Assembly (NCBI RefSeq): GCF_026735165.1
Contig: NZ_JAPQES010000001.1
Coordinates: 1,178,001-1,242,000, forward strand
Length of the DNA: 64,000 nt
Direction: 5' to 3'
From: Clostridium ganghwense
Lineage (GTDB): Bacteria > Bacillota > Clostridia > Clostridiales > Clostridiaceae
Every line of letters begins with the position of its first letter. The first letter of the stretch is position 1. Under the pieces are notes generated by a model that saw nothing but the letters and a program-made list of their open reading frames with translations, ran no database searches and was not told where the DNA came from. Shown here piece after piece: positions 52,677-61,774 of the stretch. Both the position numbers and the translations under genes were made by a program.

Positions 52677-54098
52677 CTAAAATCTAAAATATAAAAATGG
52701 ATTATATGTTGCATCAACTAAATATGCTGTGGAAAGAAAAAGAATAACAAAATAAATAACTGGTATCATAATATTTTCATAAATCATTTTTTGTGTTGAA
52801 TTTAATCTTTTTAGTAATGCTGTATGGCTTTTCTTTATAAAAGGTGTTGAAGCGATAATTAACACAATTATCAATATAAAATGAGTATATATGTAATAGA
52901 TAAATTGTGTATTCAATAAACTTATCTGTTTTATCCCAAACATGACCTTTAAATAATCCACACCTGTTGAAAAATTCTCAAATACAAATAAAATCCATCC
53001 TATTAACAATAAAAAGATAACGTAAATATATCTAATAGGTCTCCATATGCCGTCTAAGAACTTTAATAACCATGCTTTTTCAATTGCTATTATTACGCCA
53101 AAGTACAATCCCCAAAGAACAAAGTTCCAGCTTGCACCATGCCAAAGACCTGTTAAAAACCACACTATAAATAAGTTTCTATATACCTTTATTTTGTTTA
53201 CTCTATTTCCGCCAAGTGGAATATAAACATAATCTTTAAACCAAGATCCTAATGATATATGCCATCTTCGCCAAAACTCTGAAATACTTTGTGATATATA
53301 AGGATAATTAAAATTTTCTAAAAAGTCGAATCCAAACATTTTTCCAAGTCCAATAGCCATATCTGAATATCCACTAAAGTCAAAATAAATTTGAAATGAA
53401 AAGGCCAATATACCTAACCAAGCAGTTAATATTGTTAAATCATTAATATTTGTGTTTTGAATTTTACTCCACAACATTCCAATATTATTAGCTAGAAGAA
53501 CCTTTTTTCCAAGACCAATAATAAATCGTCTCACACCAATAGCAAATTTATCAATACTTTCCTTTCGGTTATTAATTTGCTCTGCAACTGTTTGATAACG
53601 TACAATAGGTCCAGCAATTAATTGTGGGAACAAGGTAACATATGTAGCCAATGCAATAGGACTTTTTTGTACTGGTGCATCCCCACGATATACATCGATT
53701 GTATAAGACATTGTTTGAAATGTATAAAATGAAATTCCAATTGGAAGAGGTAAATTAGGTGATATAAAACTTGTACCAAACAAATGATTAATATTTGCTA
53801 TAATAAAATCTGCATATTTAAAGAATGATAATAAGCTTAAGTTTATAATTACTGAAGATAAAACAACACGTTTTGCTTTTTTGTCTTCATATCTATACTT
53901 TTCAATTAAAAGTCCATGTATATAATCAACTATAGATGAAAAAATCATTAGAAATATATAAATGGGTTCCCCCCAAGCATAAAAAATTAAGCTAGCAATT
54001 AATAAAATAACATTTTTAATTTTTCCTAGAAATAAAAAATATAGCAACAATGTAATTGGTAAAAATATAAATAGAAATACTAAACTGCTAAATACCAT
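52677..54098 (-). CDS. MBOAT-family membrane O-acyltransferase (AlgI-like)
   Basis: 473 aa, about ten membrane helices. AlgI markers: FSSLVFLFIFLPITLLLYF at the start, PLPIGISFYTFQTMSY, LFPQLIAGPIVRY, FGFDFLENFNYPYISQS, FWRRWHISLGSWFKDYVYIPLGG, and LTGLWHGASWNFVLWGLYFG with the catalytic His. It moves acetyl groups across the membrane for the DHHW partner encoded next. AGGAAGTGA before the ATG. Separated from the upstream DUF4358 gene by a terminator. Confidence 0.95.
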   Translation of the reverse strand: MVFSSLVFLFIFLPITLLLYFLFLGKIKNVILLIASLIFYAWGEPIYIFLMIFSSIVDYIHGLLIEKYRYEDKKAKRVVLSSVIINLSLLSFFKYADFIIANINHLFGTSFISPNLPLPIGISFYTFQTMSYTIDVYRGDAPVQKSPIALATYVTLFPQLIAGPIVRYQTVAEQINNRKESIDKFAIGVRRFIIGLGKKVLLANNIGMLWSKIQNTNINDLTILTAWLGILAFSFQIYFDFSGYSDMAIGLGKMFGFDFLENFNYPYISQSISEFWRRWHISLGSWFKDYVYIPLGGNRVNKIKVYRNLFIVWFLTGLWHGASWNFVLWGLYFGVIIAIEKAWLLKFLDGIWRPIRYIYVIFLLLIGWILFVFENFSTGVDYLKVMFGIKQISLLNTQFIYYIYTHFILIIVLIIASTPFIKKSHTALLKRLNSTQKMIYENIMIPVIYFVILFLSTAYLVDATYNPFLYFRF

Positions 54099-54152
54099 AC
54101 ATTCACTTCCTAATTCTTATTGTTAATCTACTATGTCTAATTAAAACAAAAA

Positions 54153-54168
54153 GGCACTTTTCAGTGCC
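54153..54168 (-). terminator. terminator of the DUF4358 lipoprotein gene
   Basis: Short stem GGCACT / AGTGCC with 4-nt loop (GAAA on the minus strand), then TTTTTGTTTT. 10 nt after the stop codon. Confidence 0.85.
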
Positions 54169-54177
54169 CTCTCCCCA

Positions 54178-54711
54178 TTATTTTAAAGCATTATCAAATA
54201 TAGCTTCTATTTTTTCTGGATTTTCATAAGTAATATATATTAAATAATTACCTTTTACTTTTATTATATTATTCTTAACTTTTTCATATTGATCTGGTAA
54301 ATACTGTGACCAAATTTTTTCTTGTTGTTCTTTTTCTTTTTCTAATACCGCTTTTAAATTTTCTACTTTAGACTCATCTTTTGCTTTTAGTACTATTATT
54401 AAGTCTGATTTAACACTCATCATTTGCTGTAATACAATACCTTCTTCAAGGTCTTCCATATTATATTTTTCCTTAACTGGTTTAGCAAATGGTTCAGTCT
54501 CTTCTGATGTTAAATCTATTTCCATAAATCCAGGTAGCTTTCCGTCTTTAAAACTCTCCTCTGGAGCACCAGCAGCCTTCATATCTTCAGTCATTTGATT
54601 TTTAATGCTTTCTACTATATCTTTTACTGGAACATTAGGTGTTTTCTTGGCGCATCCTCCAAATGCAAAAATTGATAAAACTACAATCGCTAAACTTAAA
54701 ATCCTTTTCAT
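54178..54711 (-). CDS. DUF4358 lipoprotein
   Basis: 177 aa. Lipobox FAFGGCAKK at residue 20; mature part VPVKDIVESIKNQMTEDMKAAG and the C-terminal GNYLIYITYENPEKIEAIFDNAL are DUF4358 hallmarks. Genes of this family are often close to MBOAT/DHHW acetylation pairs in clostridia, as here, though a terminator separates them. Surface-exposed, function unknown. GGAGGAAC before the ATG. Confidence 0.88.
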   Translation of the reverse strand: MKRILSLAIVVLSIFAFGGCAKKTPNVPVKDIVESIKNQMTEDMKAAGAPEESFKDGKLPGFMEIDLTSEETEPFAKPVKEKYNMEDLEEGIVLQQMMSVKSDLIIVLKAKDESKVENLKAVLEKEKEQQEKIWSQYLPDQYEKVKNNIIKVKGNYLIYITYENPEKIEAIFDNALK

Positions 54712-54847
54712 TATCGTTCCTCCTAGATAATTCTACTAATTATTATTGTTAAAATTCTTATTTCATATACATATACGAAATAAATTAAAAAATAGTTATC
54801 TAAGACACAAAAACTTTTTTATTAATCTTCAAATAAAACTTTAAAAA

Positions 54848-54880
54848 CCTGCATCTCAAATTCATGAGATACAGGCTTTA
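54848..54880 (-). terminator. terminator of the purine permease gene
   Basis: 11-bp stem with one mismatch (CCTGCATCTCA / TGAGATACAGG), 6-nt loop, then GTTTTTAAA on the minus strand; 27 nt after the stop. Confidence 0.75.
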
Positions 54881-54902
54881 TCAACATTTTTAAAACATAT
54901 CT

Positions 54903-56192
54903 TTATACAAAGAACTTTGCTATAAACAATATTCCTACTATGTATGTAGGTATTGTAACTTCTTTCGCTCTTCCTGTTAAAACTTTTAAGAATATATATG
55001 ATACTATTCCAAATACTATACCGTCTGATATGCTGTATGCAAGCGGCATCATTATTATAGTGAAGAAAGCTGGTATAGCTTCTGTAAAATCAATTAAATC
55101 TATTTCTTTAATAGGCTCCATCATAAATAATCCAACTAAGATTAGTGCTGGCGTAGTAGCTGGAGATGGAATCATTGTAAATAGTGGTGCGAAGAATAAT
55201 GCTATGGCAAACATTCCTGCTGTTGATAGAGCAGTTAATCCTGTTCTTCCACCTTCAGCAACTCCTGATGCACTTTCTACAAAAGTACTTACTGTACTTG
55301 TTCCAAGGCAAGCTCCTAAAGTAGTTCCTATAGCATCTGCAAATAAAGCTTTTTTTACTCTTGGCACTTTACCATTTTCATCTAACATTTTAGCCTTAGT
55401 AGCAACCCCTACTAAAGTTCCTACTGTATCAAACATATCCATAAATAATAGTGTGAATAACACAATAAACATATCAAAAGTAAATATATTATGGAATTCT
55501 AACTTAAAGAATATAGGGCTTAAAGATGGTGGTGCACTTATAATTCCACCTGGCACTTGAGTTATTCCCATAGGAATACCAATTATTGTTGTAGCAACAA
55601 TACCTATAAGTAATGCTCCTCTTACATTCTTAGCTAGTAATACTCCAGTAATTACGATTCCGATAATAGCAAGCAGTGCAGTTCCACTTGTTACATTACC
55701 AAGTTGAAGAATTGTACTGTGCTCTTGATGTATAATAACCTTAGCATTATCTAAACCTATAAAAGCAATGAAAAGTCCAATTCCTACTGAAATTGCTCTT
55801 TTTATATTCATAGGAATAGAATCTACTATTGCTTCACGAACATTGAATGCTGTAAGTAAAATAAAAATTATTCCTTCTAAAAATACTGCTGTTAATGCAA
55901 ATCCAAAGCTATATCCCATTTGCTTAACTATTGTAAAAGCAAAGAAAGCATTAAGTCCCATACCTGGTGCTTGAGCAAAAGGAAGCTTTGCATATAATCC
56001 CATTATTGCAGTTGCAATAACCGCTGATAGTGCAGTAGCTGTAAATACTGCTCCAGAATCCATTCCTGCAGCTGATAATATTGCGGGATTTACAATTAAT
56101 ATGTAAGCCATAGTCATAAAAGTAGTTATTCCTGCTAAAACTTCTGTTTTAACATTAGTTCCATTTTCTTTTAATTTAAAATATGATTCCAT
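54903..56192 (-). CDS. NCS2-family adenine/guanine/hypoxanthine permease (AzgA/PbuG-like)
   Basis: 429 aa from the ATG at 56192 (AAAGGGG 8 nt upstream). Twelve or so helices; family signatures FMTMAYILIVNPAILS, APGMGLNAFFAFTIVKQMGYSF, LDNAKVIIHQEHS, LFMDMFDTVGTLVGVA, LGTSTVSTFVESASGVAEGGRTGL. The last motif holds the substrate-binding Glu and Ser of AzgA-type carriers. Brings in purine bases with a proton. Has its own sigma-A promoter; no purine riboswitch is visible upstream. Confidence 0.94.
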   Translation of the reverse strand: MESYFKLKENGTNVKTEVLAGITTFMTMAYILIVNPAILSAAGMDSGAVFTATALSAVIATAIMGLYAKLPFAQAPGMGLNAFFAFTIVKQMGYSFGFALTAVFLEGIIFILLTAFNVREAIVDSIPMNIKRAISVGIGLFIAFIGLDNAKVIIHQEHSTILQLGNVTSGTALLAIIGIVITGVLLAKNVRGALLIGIVATTIIGIPMGITQVPGGIISAPPSLSPIFFKLEFHNIFTFDMFIVLFTLLFMDMFDTVGTLVGVATKAKMLDENGKVPRVKKALFADAIGTTLGACLGTSTVSTFVESASGVAEGGRTGLTALSTAGMFAIALFFAPLFTMIPSPATTPALILVGLFMMEPIKEIDLIDFTEAIPAFFTIIMMPLAYSISDGIVFGIVSYIFLKVLTGRAKEVTIPTYIVGILFIAKFFV

Positions 56193-56237
56193 TTGTTTTT
56201 CCCCTTTTATATCTGTTTTCATTTTTAGCACTTGTCC

Positions 56238-56266
56238 ATATTAGCAAATTCACATTTTAAAGTCAA
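56238..56266 (-). promoter_or_regulatory. sigma-A promoter of the purine permease gene
   Basis: Minus strand: TTGACT (56266-56261), 17-bp spacer, TAATAT (56243-56238); start near 56231. Upstream are two PurR-box-like words in opposite orientation, ACGAACATT at 56276 (plus) and ACGAACAAT at 56361 (minus), 80 bp apart, farther than the usual 16-17 bp, so PurR control is only possible. Confidence 0.7.
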
Positions 56267-56425
56267 GAAATTTTACGAACATTTTTATCTTTTTCTAATT
56301 TTATATTTCGTAATTTCATAAATTTTCTAATATGTATATTCTAATTCTTTTTATTGTTCGTATGTAAAGCACAAAGGACCTAAAATCCCAAATGGATTTT
56401 AACTCCTCTAATATACTCATTATAA

Positions 56426-57079
56426 TTATAACTCCATAACTCCAACATTCTCTGGAACTATTAACTCTGCTTCAGTAAATTTTATCACTTCATCTACACT
56501 AACCCCTGGAGCTACTTCTTTTAATACAAGCCCTTTATCTGTTACTTCGATAACAGCTTTTTCTGTTATTATAAGATCAACTACACCAGCTGCTGATAAT
56601 GGTAAAGTACATTTTTTAAGTATCTTAGAATTTCCTTTTTTATCTGTATGAGCTAAAGCGGCTATTACTTTTTTTGCTCCAACTAAAAGATCCATTGCGC
56701 CTCCCATACCTGGAACAAATTTACCTGGTATTTTCCAGTTTGCAATATTTCCTTGTTGATCAACTTCAAGGGCTCCTAAAACTGTCATATCTACATGTCC
56801 TCCCCTAATGATACAAAATGAGAAGGATAAATCAAATGCTGATGAACCTGGAAGCATTGTAATAGGTTCTCCTCCTGCATTACCTAAGTCAGGGTCCGAT
56901 TCTCCTTTTTTTGGAGCAGAACCAAATAACAATCCCCCATTTTCTGTTTGTAAAATTACATCTATTCCTTCTGGAATATAGTTTGCAGACATAGTTGGCA
57001 TTCCAAATCCAAGATTAGCAACCATTCCAGGTTTAAATTCCTTTGCAATCCTACGAGCAATTATTTCTCTAGCACTCAC
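56426..57079 (-). CDS. ctfB: butyrate-acetoacetate CoA-transferase subunit B
   Basis: 217 aa from a GTG start (GGGAGGGG about 7 nt upstream). 3-oxoacid CoA-transferase beta subunit: GMVANLGFGMPTM, the catalytic Glu in LQTENGGLLFG at about residue 46, GGHVDMTVLGALEVDQQGNIANW, VPGMGGAMDLLVGAKK. Moves CoA between acyl-CoA and acetate/butyrate with CtfA, serving acid re-uptake or fatty-acid/amino-acid fermentation. 13 nt after ctfA. Confidence 0.93.
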   Translation of the reverse strand: MSAREIIARRIAKEFKPGMVANLGFGMPTMSANYIPEGIDVILQTENGGLLFGSAPKKGESDPDLGNAGGEPITMLPGSSAFDLSFSFCIIRGGHVDMTVLGALEVDQQGNIANWKIPGKFVPGMGGAMDLLVGAKKVIAALAHTDKKGNSKILKKCTLPLSAAGVVDLIITEKAVIEVTDKGLVLKEVAPGVSVDEVIKFTEAELIVPENVGVMEL

Positions 57080-57092
57080 TTAATACCCCTCC

Positions 57093-57809
57093 CTATCTTA
57101 ATTTATTATTTTTAGTCCATAATTCTTCAAAATATTTTTTTCTATCTTCAAATGAATTTCCTTGAACAATTATATCTACCAATATTCCTGGTGTTCCAAC
57201 ATGATTATAAGGAATTTGACCAATTTCAACTATTTCATCAACTTCAGCTATTACTAAATCGGCAGCAGTCGCCATGACTGGATTTGAATTTAAAGATGTT
57301 CCTCTATATTCAATGTTACCAACCTTATCTGCTCTATATCCTTTTATTATTGCTACATTTGCTTTTAACGGAGGATATACTAAATATTCCTTTCCATCTA
57401 CAACTAATTTATCTCGTCCTTCTTCTGCTTCAGTGCCTAGTCCTGTTGGTGTAACTACTGCTCCCAATCCTGCTCCACCAGCACGAATTCTTTCTACCCA
57501 AGTTCCCATAGGATTGAACTCTACTTCTAATTCTCCAGTATTATATTGCTTTACAAATTCAGGATCAGTACCTATATGAGAACCTATAAATTTTTTAATT
57601 TGTTTGTTTGCCGAAAGCTTGCCAATATCTAATCCACCACCAGGATAGGATCCTACTACCCCTATAAGTGTTAAGTCATTAACATTTGCACTAGCAAGTT
57701 CATCAATCATTTTTAATGGAGCACCAACACCTAGAAATCCACCAATCATTACTGCCATACCGCCCTTGATGTTACCTACAGCTTGTTCTGCAGTTTGAAT
57801 AACAGCCAT
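57093..57809 (-). CDS. ctfA: butyrate-acetoacetate CoA-transferase subunit A
   Basis: 238 aa. Alpha-subunit markers: MAVMIGGFLGVGAPLKMIDEL near the N-terminus in two parts, IKKFIGSHIGTDPEF, GTWVERIRAGGAGLGAVVTPTG, ADLVIAEVDEIVEIGQI. Forms a heterotetramer with CtfB. No acetoacetate decarboxylase or alcohol/aldehyde dehydrogenase gene lies beside it, unlike the solventogenic sol operon, so the pair is more likely used in acid exchange. GGGGGAG before the ATG. Confidence 0.93.
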   Translation of the reverse strand: MAVIQTAEQAVGNIKGGMAVMIGGFLGVGAPLKMIDELASANVNDLTLIGVVGSYPGGGLDIGKLSANKQIKKFIGSHIGTDPEFVKQYNTGELEVEFNPMGTWVERIRAGGAGLGAVVTPTGLGTEAEEGRDKLVVDGKEYLVYPPLKANVAIIKGYRADKVGNIEYRGTSLNSNPVMATAADLVIAEVDEIVEIGQIPYNHVGTPGILVDIIVQGNSFEDRKKYFEELWTKNNKLR

Positions 57810-57949
57810 TCTAACTCCCCCTGTTAACTATTTTTTAGACTAATTTTTGTATACTTAATCAATTATTTTTTAGCCTTATTAATTTTTATGATTAGCATAG
57901 TACAAAGTATGCCTATTGGGTAAGAGAATAATTGTGAAGTAATTTTATT

Positions 57950-57984
57950 CTAGTAACCAGTGGCCAGAGGCCAGTAACTAGTAA
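57950..57984 (+). repeat. 7-bp tandem repeat array, five perfect-phase units
   Basis: Units CTAGTAA, CCAGTGG, CCAGAGG, CCAGTAA, CTAGTAA with no gaps: consensus YYAGTRR. Inner GGCC/GGCC and outer CTAGT/ACTAG make it foldable. Inverted partner lies at 58108. Confidence 0.9.
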
Positions 57985-58025
57985 AGGAAGTTTTTTCCTA
58001 AAGTAAAGCCTAAACTTAAATAAAA

Positions 58026-58066
58026 AAAGAGCAAAAACATAGATATTTCCTATATTTTTGCTCTTT
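58026..58066 (-). terminator. terminator of the hyd operon
   Basis: 12-bp perfect stem AAAGAGCAAAAA / TTTTTGCTCTTT with an inner small stem, followed on the minus strand by a T-run; about 40 nt after hydF and between the two 7-bp repeat arrays. Confidence 0.85.
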
Positions 58067-58107
58067 CTTATGTTTATTTTTATTTTAATTTAATTTCTTT
58101 AATTTTG

Positions 58108-58128
58108 TTACTGATCACTGGTTACTAA
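58108..58128 (-). repeat. 7-bp tandem repeat array running into the hydF stop codon
   Basis: On the minus strand three units TTAGTAA, CCAGTGA, TCAGTAA, same YYAGTRR consensus as the array at 57950 but in opposite orientation. The last unit supplies the TAA stop and the array codes the final residues of HydF. Confidence 0.8.
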
Positions 58129-59331
58129 ATGTTGCTTCTCAACATTCTTAAAGATTTCCACGCTTCTCTCAAGAATTCCAGTTAAATAAGCTAATAAAAC
58201 ACCATAATTTGTGATGAAAACATTTTTTTCTCTACACATATCTATTCTTATTAACATAGTCTTTCTATTTAACATACATGATCCGCAGTGTATAACAAGA
58301 TCATAATCACCTAAATCTTCTGGGAAATCATGCCCCATTTTAAATTCAAATTTTAAATCCTTGCCTGTATGCTGTCTTAACATTTTGGGAATTTTAACTC
58401 TTCCTATATCTTCGTGGGAATGATTATGGGTACAGCTTTCAGATATAAGTATTCTTGAATTTTCATCAAGCTTATTTATTTTAGAAATTCCTTCTAAAAA
58501 CGCATCCAAATCTCCTTTATACCTAGCAAACAAGATTGAAAAACTAGTTAGTTTTATGTCTTTTGGTACAATTTCACTTACTCTTTTGAAAGCTTGTGAA
58601 TCAGTTACAACTAAATCCACATCTTTGATATCATCAAGAGCTGACTCTAGTTCCGTATCTCTTACCACATAACTTTTTATTCCATGATCCAAACAATCCC
58701 TAATTAATTGAACCTGTGGAAGAATTATTCTTCCCTTTGGAGCCTCTGAATCTATAGGAACAACCATAATAACCTTGCTGTTATAAGGAAGAAGGTCTCC
58801 AACTATAGGTAGTTCCTTTTCGCCTTCTTCTATTCTCTTAATTAACTCGTCCTTTAAAAATAGAATATTTTCTTCTTTACTTGCAGATACCAATATAGCA
58901 TCATCAAATTTACTTCTAACTTCTTCTAATCTATGTTTTGAAACAGTATCTACTTTGTTAACTACGGTTATATAAGGAATACTATACTGCTTAAAGTTTC
59001 TTACAGTTTCTTTATAAGCATCCTCGTCTATGTCGTTTATATCCATAACATAAAGGGCAAAATCTGTTCTCTGAAGTATTTTAAGACTTCTCTTAACTCT
59101 AAGTTCTCCAAGTTCTCCCATGTCATCTAACCCAGCAGTATCTATAAAAACTACTGGTCCTAGAGGAATTAACTCCATAGCTTTACTTACAGGGTCTGTA
59201 GTAGTTCCCTTTACAGAAGATACCAAGGATATATCTTGACCAATTATAGCATTCAACAACGAAGACTTACCTGCATTTCTTTTCCCATAAAGTGCTATGT
59301 GTTTTCTATTTGCATTTGGTGTATTATTCAT
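58108..59331 (-). CDS. hydF: FeFe-hydrogenase H-cluster maturation GTPase HydF
   Basis: 407 aa. GTPase domain: P-loop LYGKRNAGKSSLLNAI, switch GTTTDPV, DTAGLDD, NKVD. Middle dimerisation domain; C-terminal cluster domain with CTHNHSHEDIGR at about 303 and HCGSCMLNRKT at about 352, the Cys/His ligands of its 4Fe-4S cluster. Scaffold that carries the diiron precursor to the hydrogenase. The last residues (LVTSDQ) are encoded by a 7-bp repeat and look added to the normal end. Last gene of the operon; AGGAGG before the ATG. Confidence 0.96.
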   Translation of the reverse strand: MNNTPNANRKHIALYGKRNAGKSSLLNAIIGQDISLVSSVKGTTTDPVSKAMELIPLGPVVFIDTAGLDDMGELGELRVKRSLKILQRTDFALYVMDINDIDEDAYKETVRNFKQYSIPYITVVNKVDTVSKHRLEEVRSKFDDAILVSASKEENILFLKDELIKRIEEGEKELPIVGDLLPYNSKVIMVVPIDSEAPKGRIILPQVQLIRDCLDHGIKSYVVRDTELESALDDIKDVDLVVTDSQAFKRVSEIVPKDIKLTSFSILFARYKGDLDAFLEGISKINKLDENSRILISESCTHNHSHEDIGRVKIPKMLRQHTGKDLKFEFKMGHDFPEDLGDYDLVIHCGSCMLNRKTMLIRIDMCREKNVFITNYGVLLAYLTGILERSVEIFKNVEKQHLVTSDQ

Positions 59332-59346
59332 TTTATCCTCCTACTC

Positions 59347-60723
59347 CTATAAGTACAAATCTCTTTCTCCTTTTTTAAGCTTTTCCATATTATCTAACAC
59401 TAATTTTCTTATATCTTCTCTCTCTATTTTTGCTGCTTCCTCACGAATTAATGCTTCACCTTTTTTATATAACTCTTCATCGCCATAATCTAAAATGAAT
59501 TCCATTAAAGTCATCATAGCATTAGGTCCACAAACATTTTGAATCTGACCTGATTTTGCAAGCCTCATGAATCTATCTCCAGTTCTTCCTTTTCTGTAAC
59601 AGGCAGTACAATAGCTTGGTATATACTTGTCATCAATTAATTGCTTTAAAACCTCTAGTGGACTTCTGTGGTCTGCTAAATCAAATTGATTTATAGCCTT
59701 TCCTTCTTCATGCTCTTTATATCCACCAACACCAGTACATGAACCTGCACTAATTTGAGAAACTCCATATTTTAAAAGTTCTCTTCTCATTTCTGCACTT
59801 TCTCTTGTAGACATAATAATCCCTGTAAATGGAACTGCAATTCTTGTAATAGCTACTATCTTTTTAAACATATCATCATCTACTGAATGTGGGAACGTCT
59901 CTAAATCCATTCCTTCTGCTTTTCTAAGTCTTGGAAAAGATATAGTGTGAAATCCAACTCCATACTTTTCTTCTAAATGGTCATTGTGAAGCATCAAAGC
60001 TAATACTTCAAATTTAGGATCTGAAAGTCCAAATAATACTCCTCCACCAACATCATCTATTCCGCCTTCCATAGCACGGTCAAAAGCAGTTAGGTGATAT
60101 TCATAATCTCCTTTTACACATTTGGGATGCATTTTTTCATAAGTAGGCTTGTGATAAGTTTCTTGGAATAATATATAAGTTCCAATCTTAGCTTCCTTTA
60201 ATTTTCTATAATCTTCAACAGTTGTAGCTGCAATATTAACATTTATTCTTCTAATAACACCATTTTCATTTTCTGTTTTATATACTGCATCTATTGCATC
60301 TAGAATATAGTCTATATCACAATTTACAGGGTCTTCTCCTGCCTCTAGTGCTAATCTTTTATGTCCCATCTTTTCAAGTATCTTAACCTCTTGCTGAATT
60401 TCTTCTCTTGTTAATTTTTTTCTTGCAAATTGATTACATTTTTTATATCCGCAATAAACACAATTATTTACACAATAGTCACTAACATATAGTGGTGCAA
60501 AAACAACTATTCTATTTCCGTAAATAGACTTTTTAATATCTCCTGCTATACTATACATTTCCTTTAACTGTTCTTCATCCTCTATTTGCAGCAAAATAGC
60601 TATATCTTTATGTGATAGCCCTTTTTTCTTTTCCGCCTTATTAAGAACCTTTTGAATCTCTTCCTTACTTGCTCCTTTAGCCTCTTCTAATAAATTTTCA
60701 ATATACTCGTGATTAATAAACAT
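59347..60723 (-). CDS. hydG: FeFe-hydrogenase maturation radical SAM tyrosine lyase HydG
   Basis: 458 aa. Radical SAM motif CVNNCVYCGYKKCN at about 86, ThiH-like core (LEAGEDPVNCDIDYILD, FQETYHKPTYEKMHP), and the C-terminal second-cluster motif YCTACYRKGRTGDRFM with a further Cys in QNVCGPNA. Splits tyrosine to give CO, cyanide and an Fe(CO)2CN-type synthon for the H-cluster. One nt after hydE; AGGAGG inside the end of that region. Confidence 0.97.
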   Translation of the reverse strand: MFINHEYIENLLEEAKGASKEEIQKVLNKAEKKKGLSHKDIAILLQIEDEEQLKEMYSIAGDIKKSIYGNRIVVFAPLYVSDYCVNNCVYCGYKKCNQFARKKLTREEIQQEVKILEKMGHKRLALEAGEDPVNCDIDYILDAIDAVYKTENENGVIRRINVNIAATTVEDYRKLKEAKIGTYILFQETYHKPTYEKMHPKCVKGDYEYHLTAFDRAMEGGIDDVGGGVLFGLSDPKFEVLALMLHNDHLEEKYGVGFHTISFPRLRKAEGMDLETFPHSVDDDMFKKIVAITRIAVPFTGIIMSTRESAEMRRELLKYGVSQISAGSCTGVGGYKEHEEGKAINQFDLADHRSPLEVLKQLIDDKYIPSYCTACYRKGRTGDRFMRLAKSGQIQNVCGPNAMMTLMEFILDYGDEELYKKGEALIREEAAKIEREDIRKLVLDNMEKLKKGERDLYL

Positions 60724-60724
60724 T

Positions 60725-61771
60725 CTATTTCCTCCTCCAATTTATATTATCCCCTCTTGACATATCAATAGAAAAACCAGCTCTGGTTATTCTTCCTTCT
60801 ATACACTTTCTGCACTCGGCAGCCTCGTCTCCTGTACATATTTTCCCGTTGTATAAGGAATATTTCTCTCGTACTGATATTGGTGATAAATTAGGCATAA
60901 CTACATTTCCACCAGCTTTTAATCCTTTTTCTCTTCCTAATGGATCTATAGTTCCTAAAGCTGTAGTTGCGGGCAGCAGAACATCAGGTAAAAATAATCT
61001 TATAAGAGCCAGCATTACTACAGTTTCTTCTAATGTTCCATTTTCTTTATGCGCTAAAGGTGTATCTTTATGTGAAATAAAGGGACCAATCCCTATCATA
61101 TGTGGTTGAAGTTCCTTTAAAAAATGAAGGTCTTTTACATAATCTTCATTAGTCTGTCCTGGAAGTCCTACCATAAAGCCAGCCCCTACTTGATAACCTA
61201 TCTTCTTTAAATTCCACAAACATTCTCTTCTGTTTTCAAAACTAGCCTTAGGATGTAACCTTTCATATAGTTCCTTTGATGCCGTTTCATGCCTTAAAAG
61301 ATATCTGTCAGCTCCTGCATCATAATATCTTTTATAGGATTCATAAGACTTTTCTCCTATAGAAAGAGTTATCGCAGTGTCTGGAAATTCTTTCTTTATT
61401 TCTCTGATTATTTCGACAATTTTATCATCAGTATAGAAAGCATCTTCGCCGCCTTGAAGAACAAAGGTCTTGTATCCAAGTCTATCTCCCATTTCACAAG
61501 CTGATAAAATCTCCTCTATAGTCAATCTATATCTATCAGCATTTTTGTTTGATGCCCTAATACCACAATAAACACAATCCATTTTACAGTAATTAGTGAA
61601 CTCTATTAGTCCTCTCATAAAAACTTTATCACCATATGTTCTCATTCTAGTTTGGTGAGCTTTATCTATTAGATAATCCTTGTTTTCTTTGTTTATATTA
61701 TTAAGTAAATCCAGTAATTCCTTTTCATCTAAATAGTTTTCTCTATATAATTTATCAATTAGCTTTTTCAT
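60725..61771 (-). CDS. hydE: FeFe-hydrogenase maturation radical SAM protein HydE
   Basis: 348 aa. BioB-like TIM barrel with radical SAM motif NYCKMDCVYCGIRASN at about 62, FVLQGGEDAFY, RHETASKELYERLHP, GFMVGLPGQTNEDY, and a possible second-cluster Cys set (CTGDEAAECRKC) near the C-terminus, which not all HydE keep. Takes part in building the dithiomethylamine bridge of the H-cluster. Starts 4 nt after the TM1266-like gene; AAAGAG before the ATG. Confidence 0.96.
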   Translation of the reverse strand: MKKLIDKLYRENYLDEKELLDLLNNINKENKDYLIDKAHQTRMRTYGDKVFMRGLIEFTNYCKMDCVYCGIRASNKNADRYRLTIEEILSACEMGDRLGYKTFVLQGGEDAFYTDDKIVEIIREIKKEFPDTAITLSIGEKSYESYKRYYDAGADRYLLRHETASKELYERLHPKASFENRRECLWNLKKIGYQVGAGFMVGLPGQTNEDYVKDLHFLKELQPHMIGIGPFISHKDTPLAHKENGTLEETVVMLALIRLFLPDVLLPATTALGTIDPLGREKGLKAGGNVVMPNLSPISVREKYSLYNGKICTGDEAAECRKCIEGRITRAGFSIDMSRGDNINWRRK

Positions 61772-61774
61772 AGT

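Noticed and set aside
56376-56401. Hairpin TAAAATCC / GGATTTTA after ctfB as a terminator
   Set aside because: Stem is only 8 bp and AT-rich and no T-run follows on the minus strand.
56232-56425. Possible purine riboswitch before the purine permease gene
   Set aside because: A plain sigma-A promoter ends about 40 nt before the start codon, leaving no room for the 70-nt aptamer, and no conserved riboswitch core or terminator/antiterminator is present.
57093-57809. ctfAB as part of a solvent-forming sol operon
   Set aside because: No adhE or adc gene on either side; neighbours are the purine permease and hydrogenase maturases.
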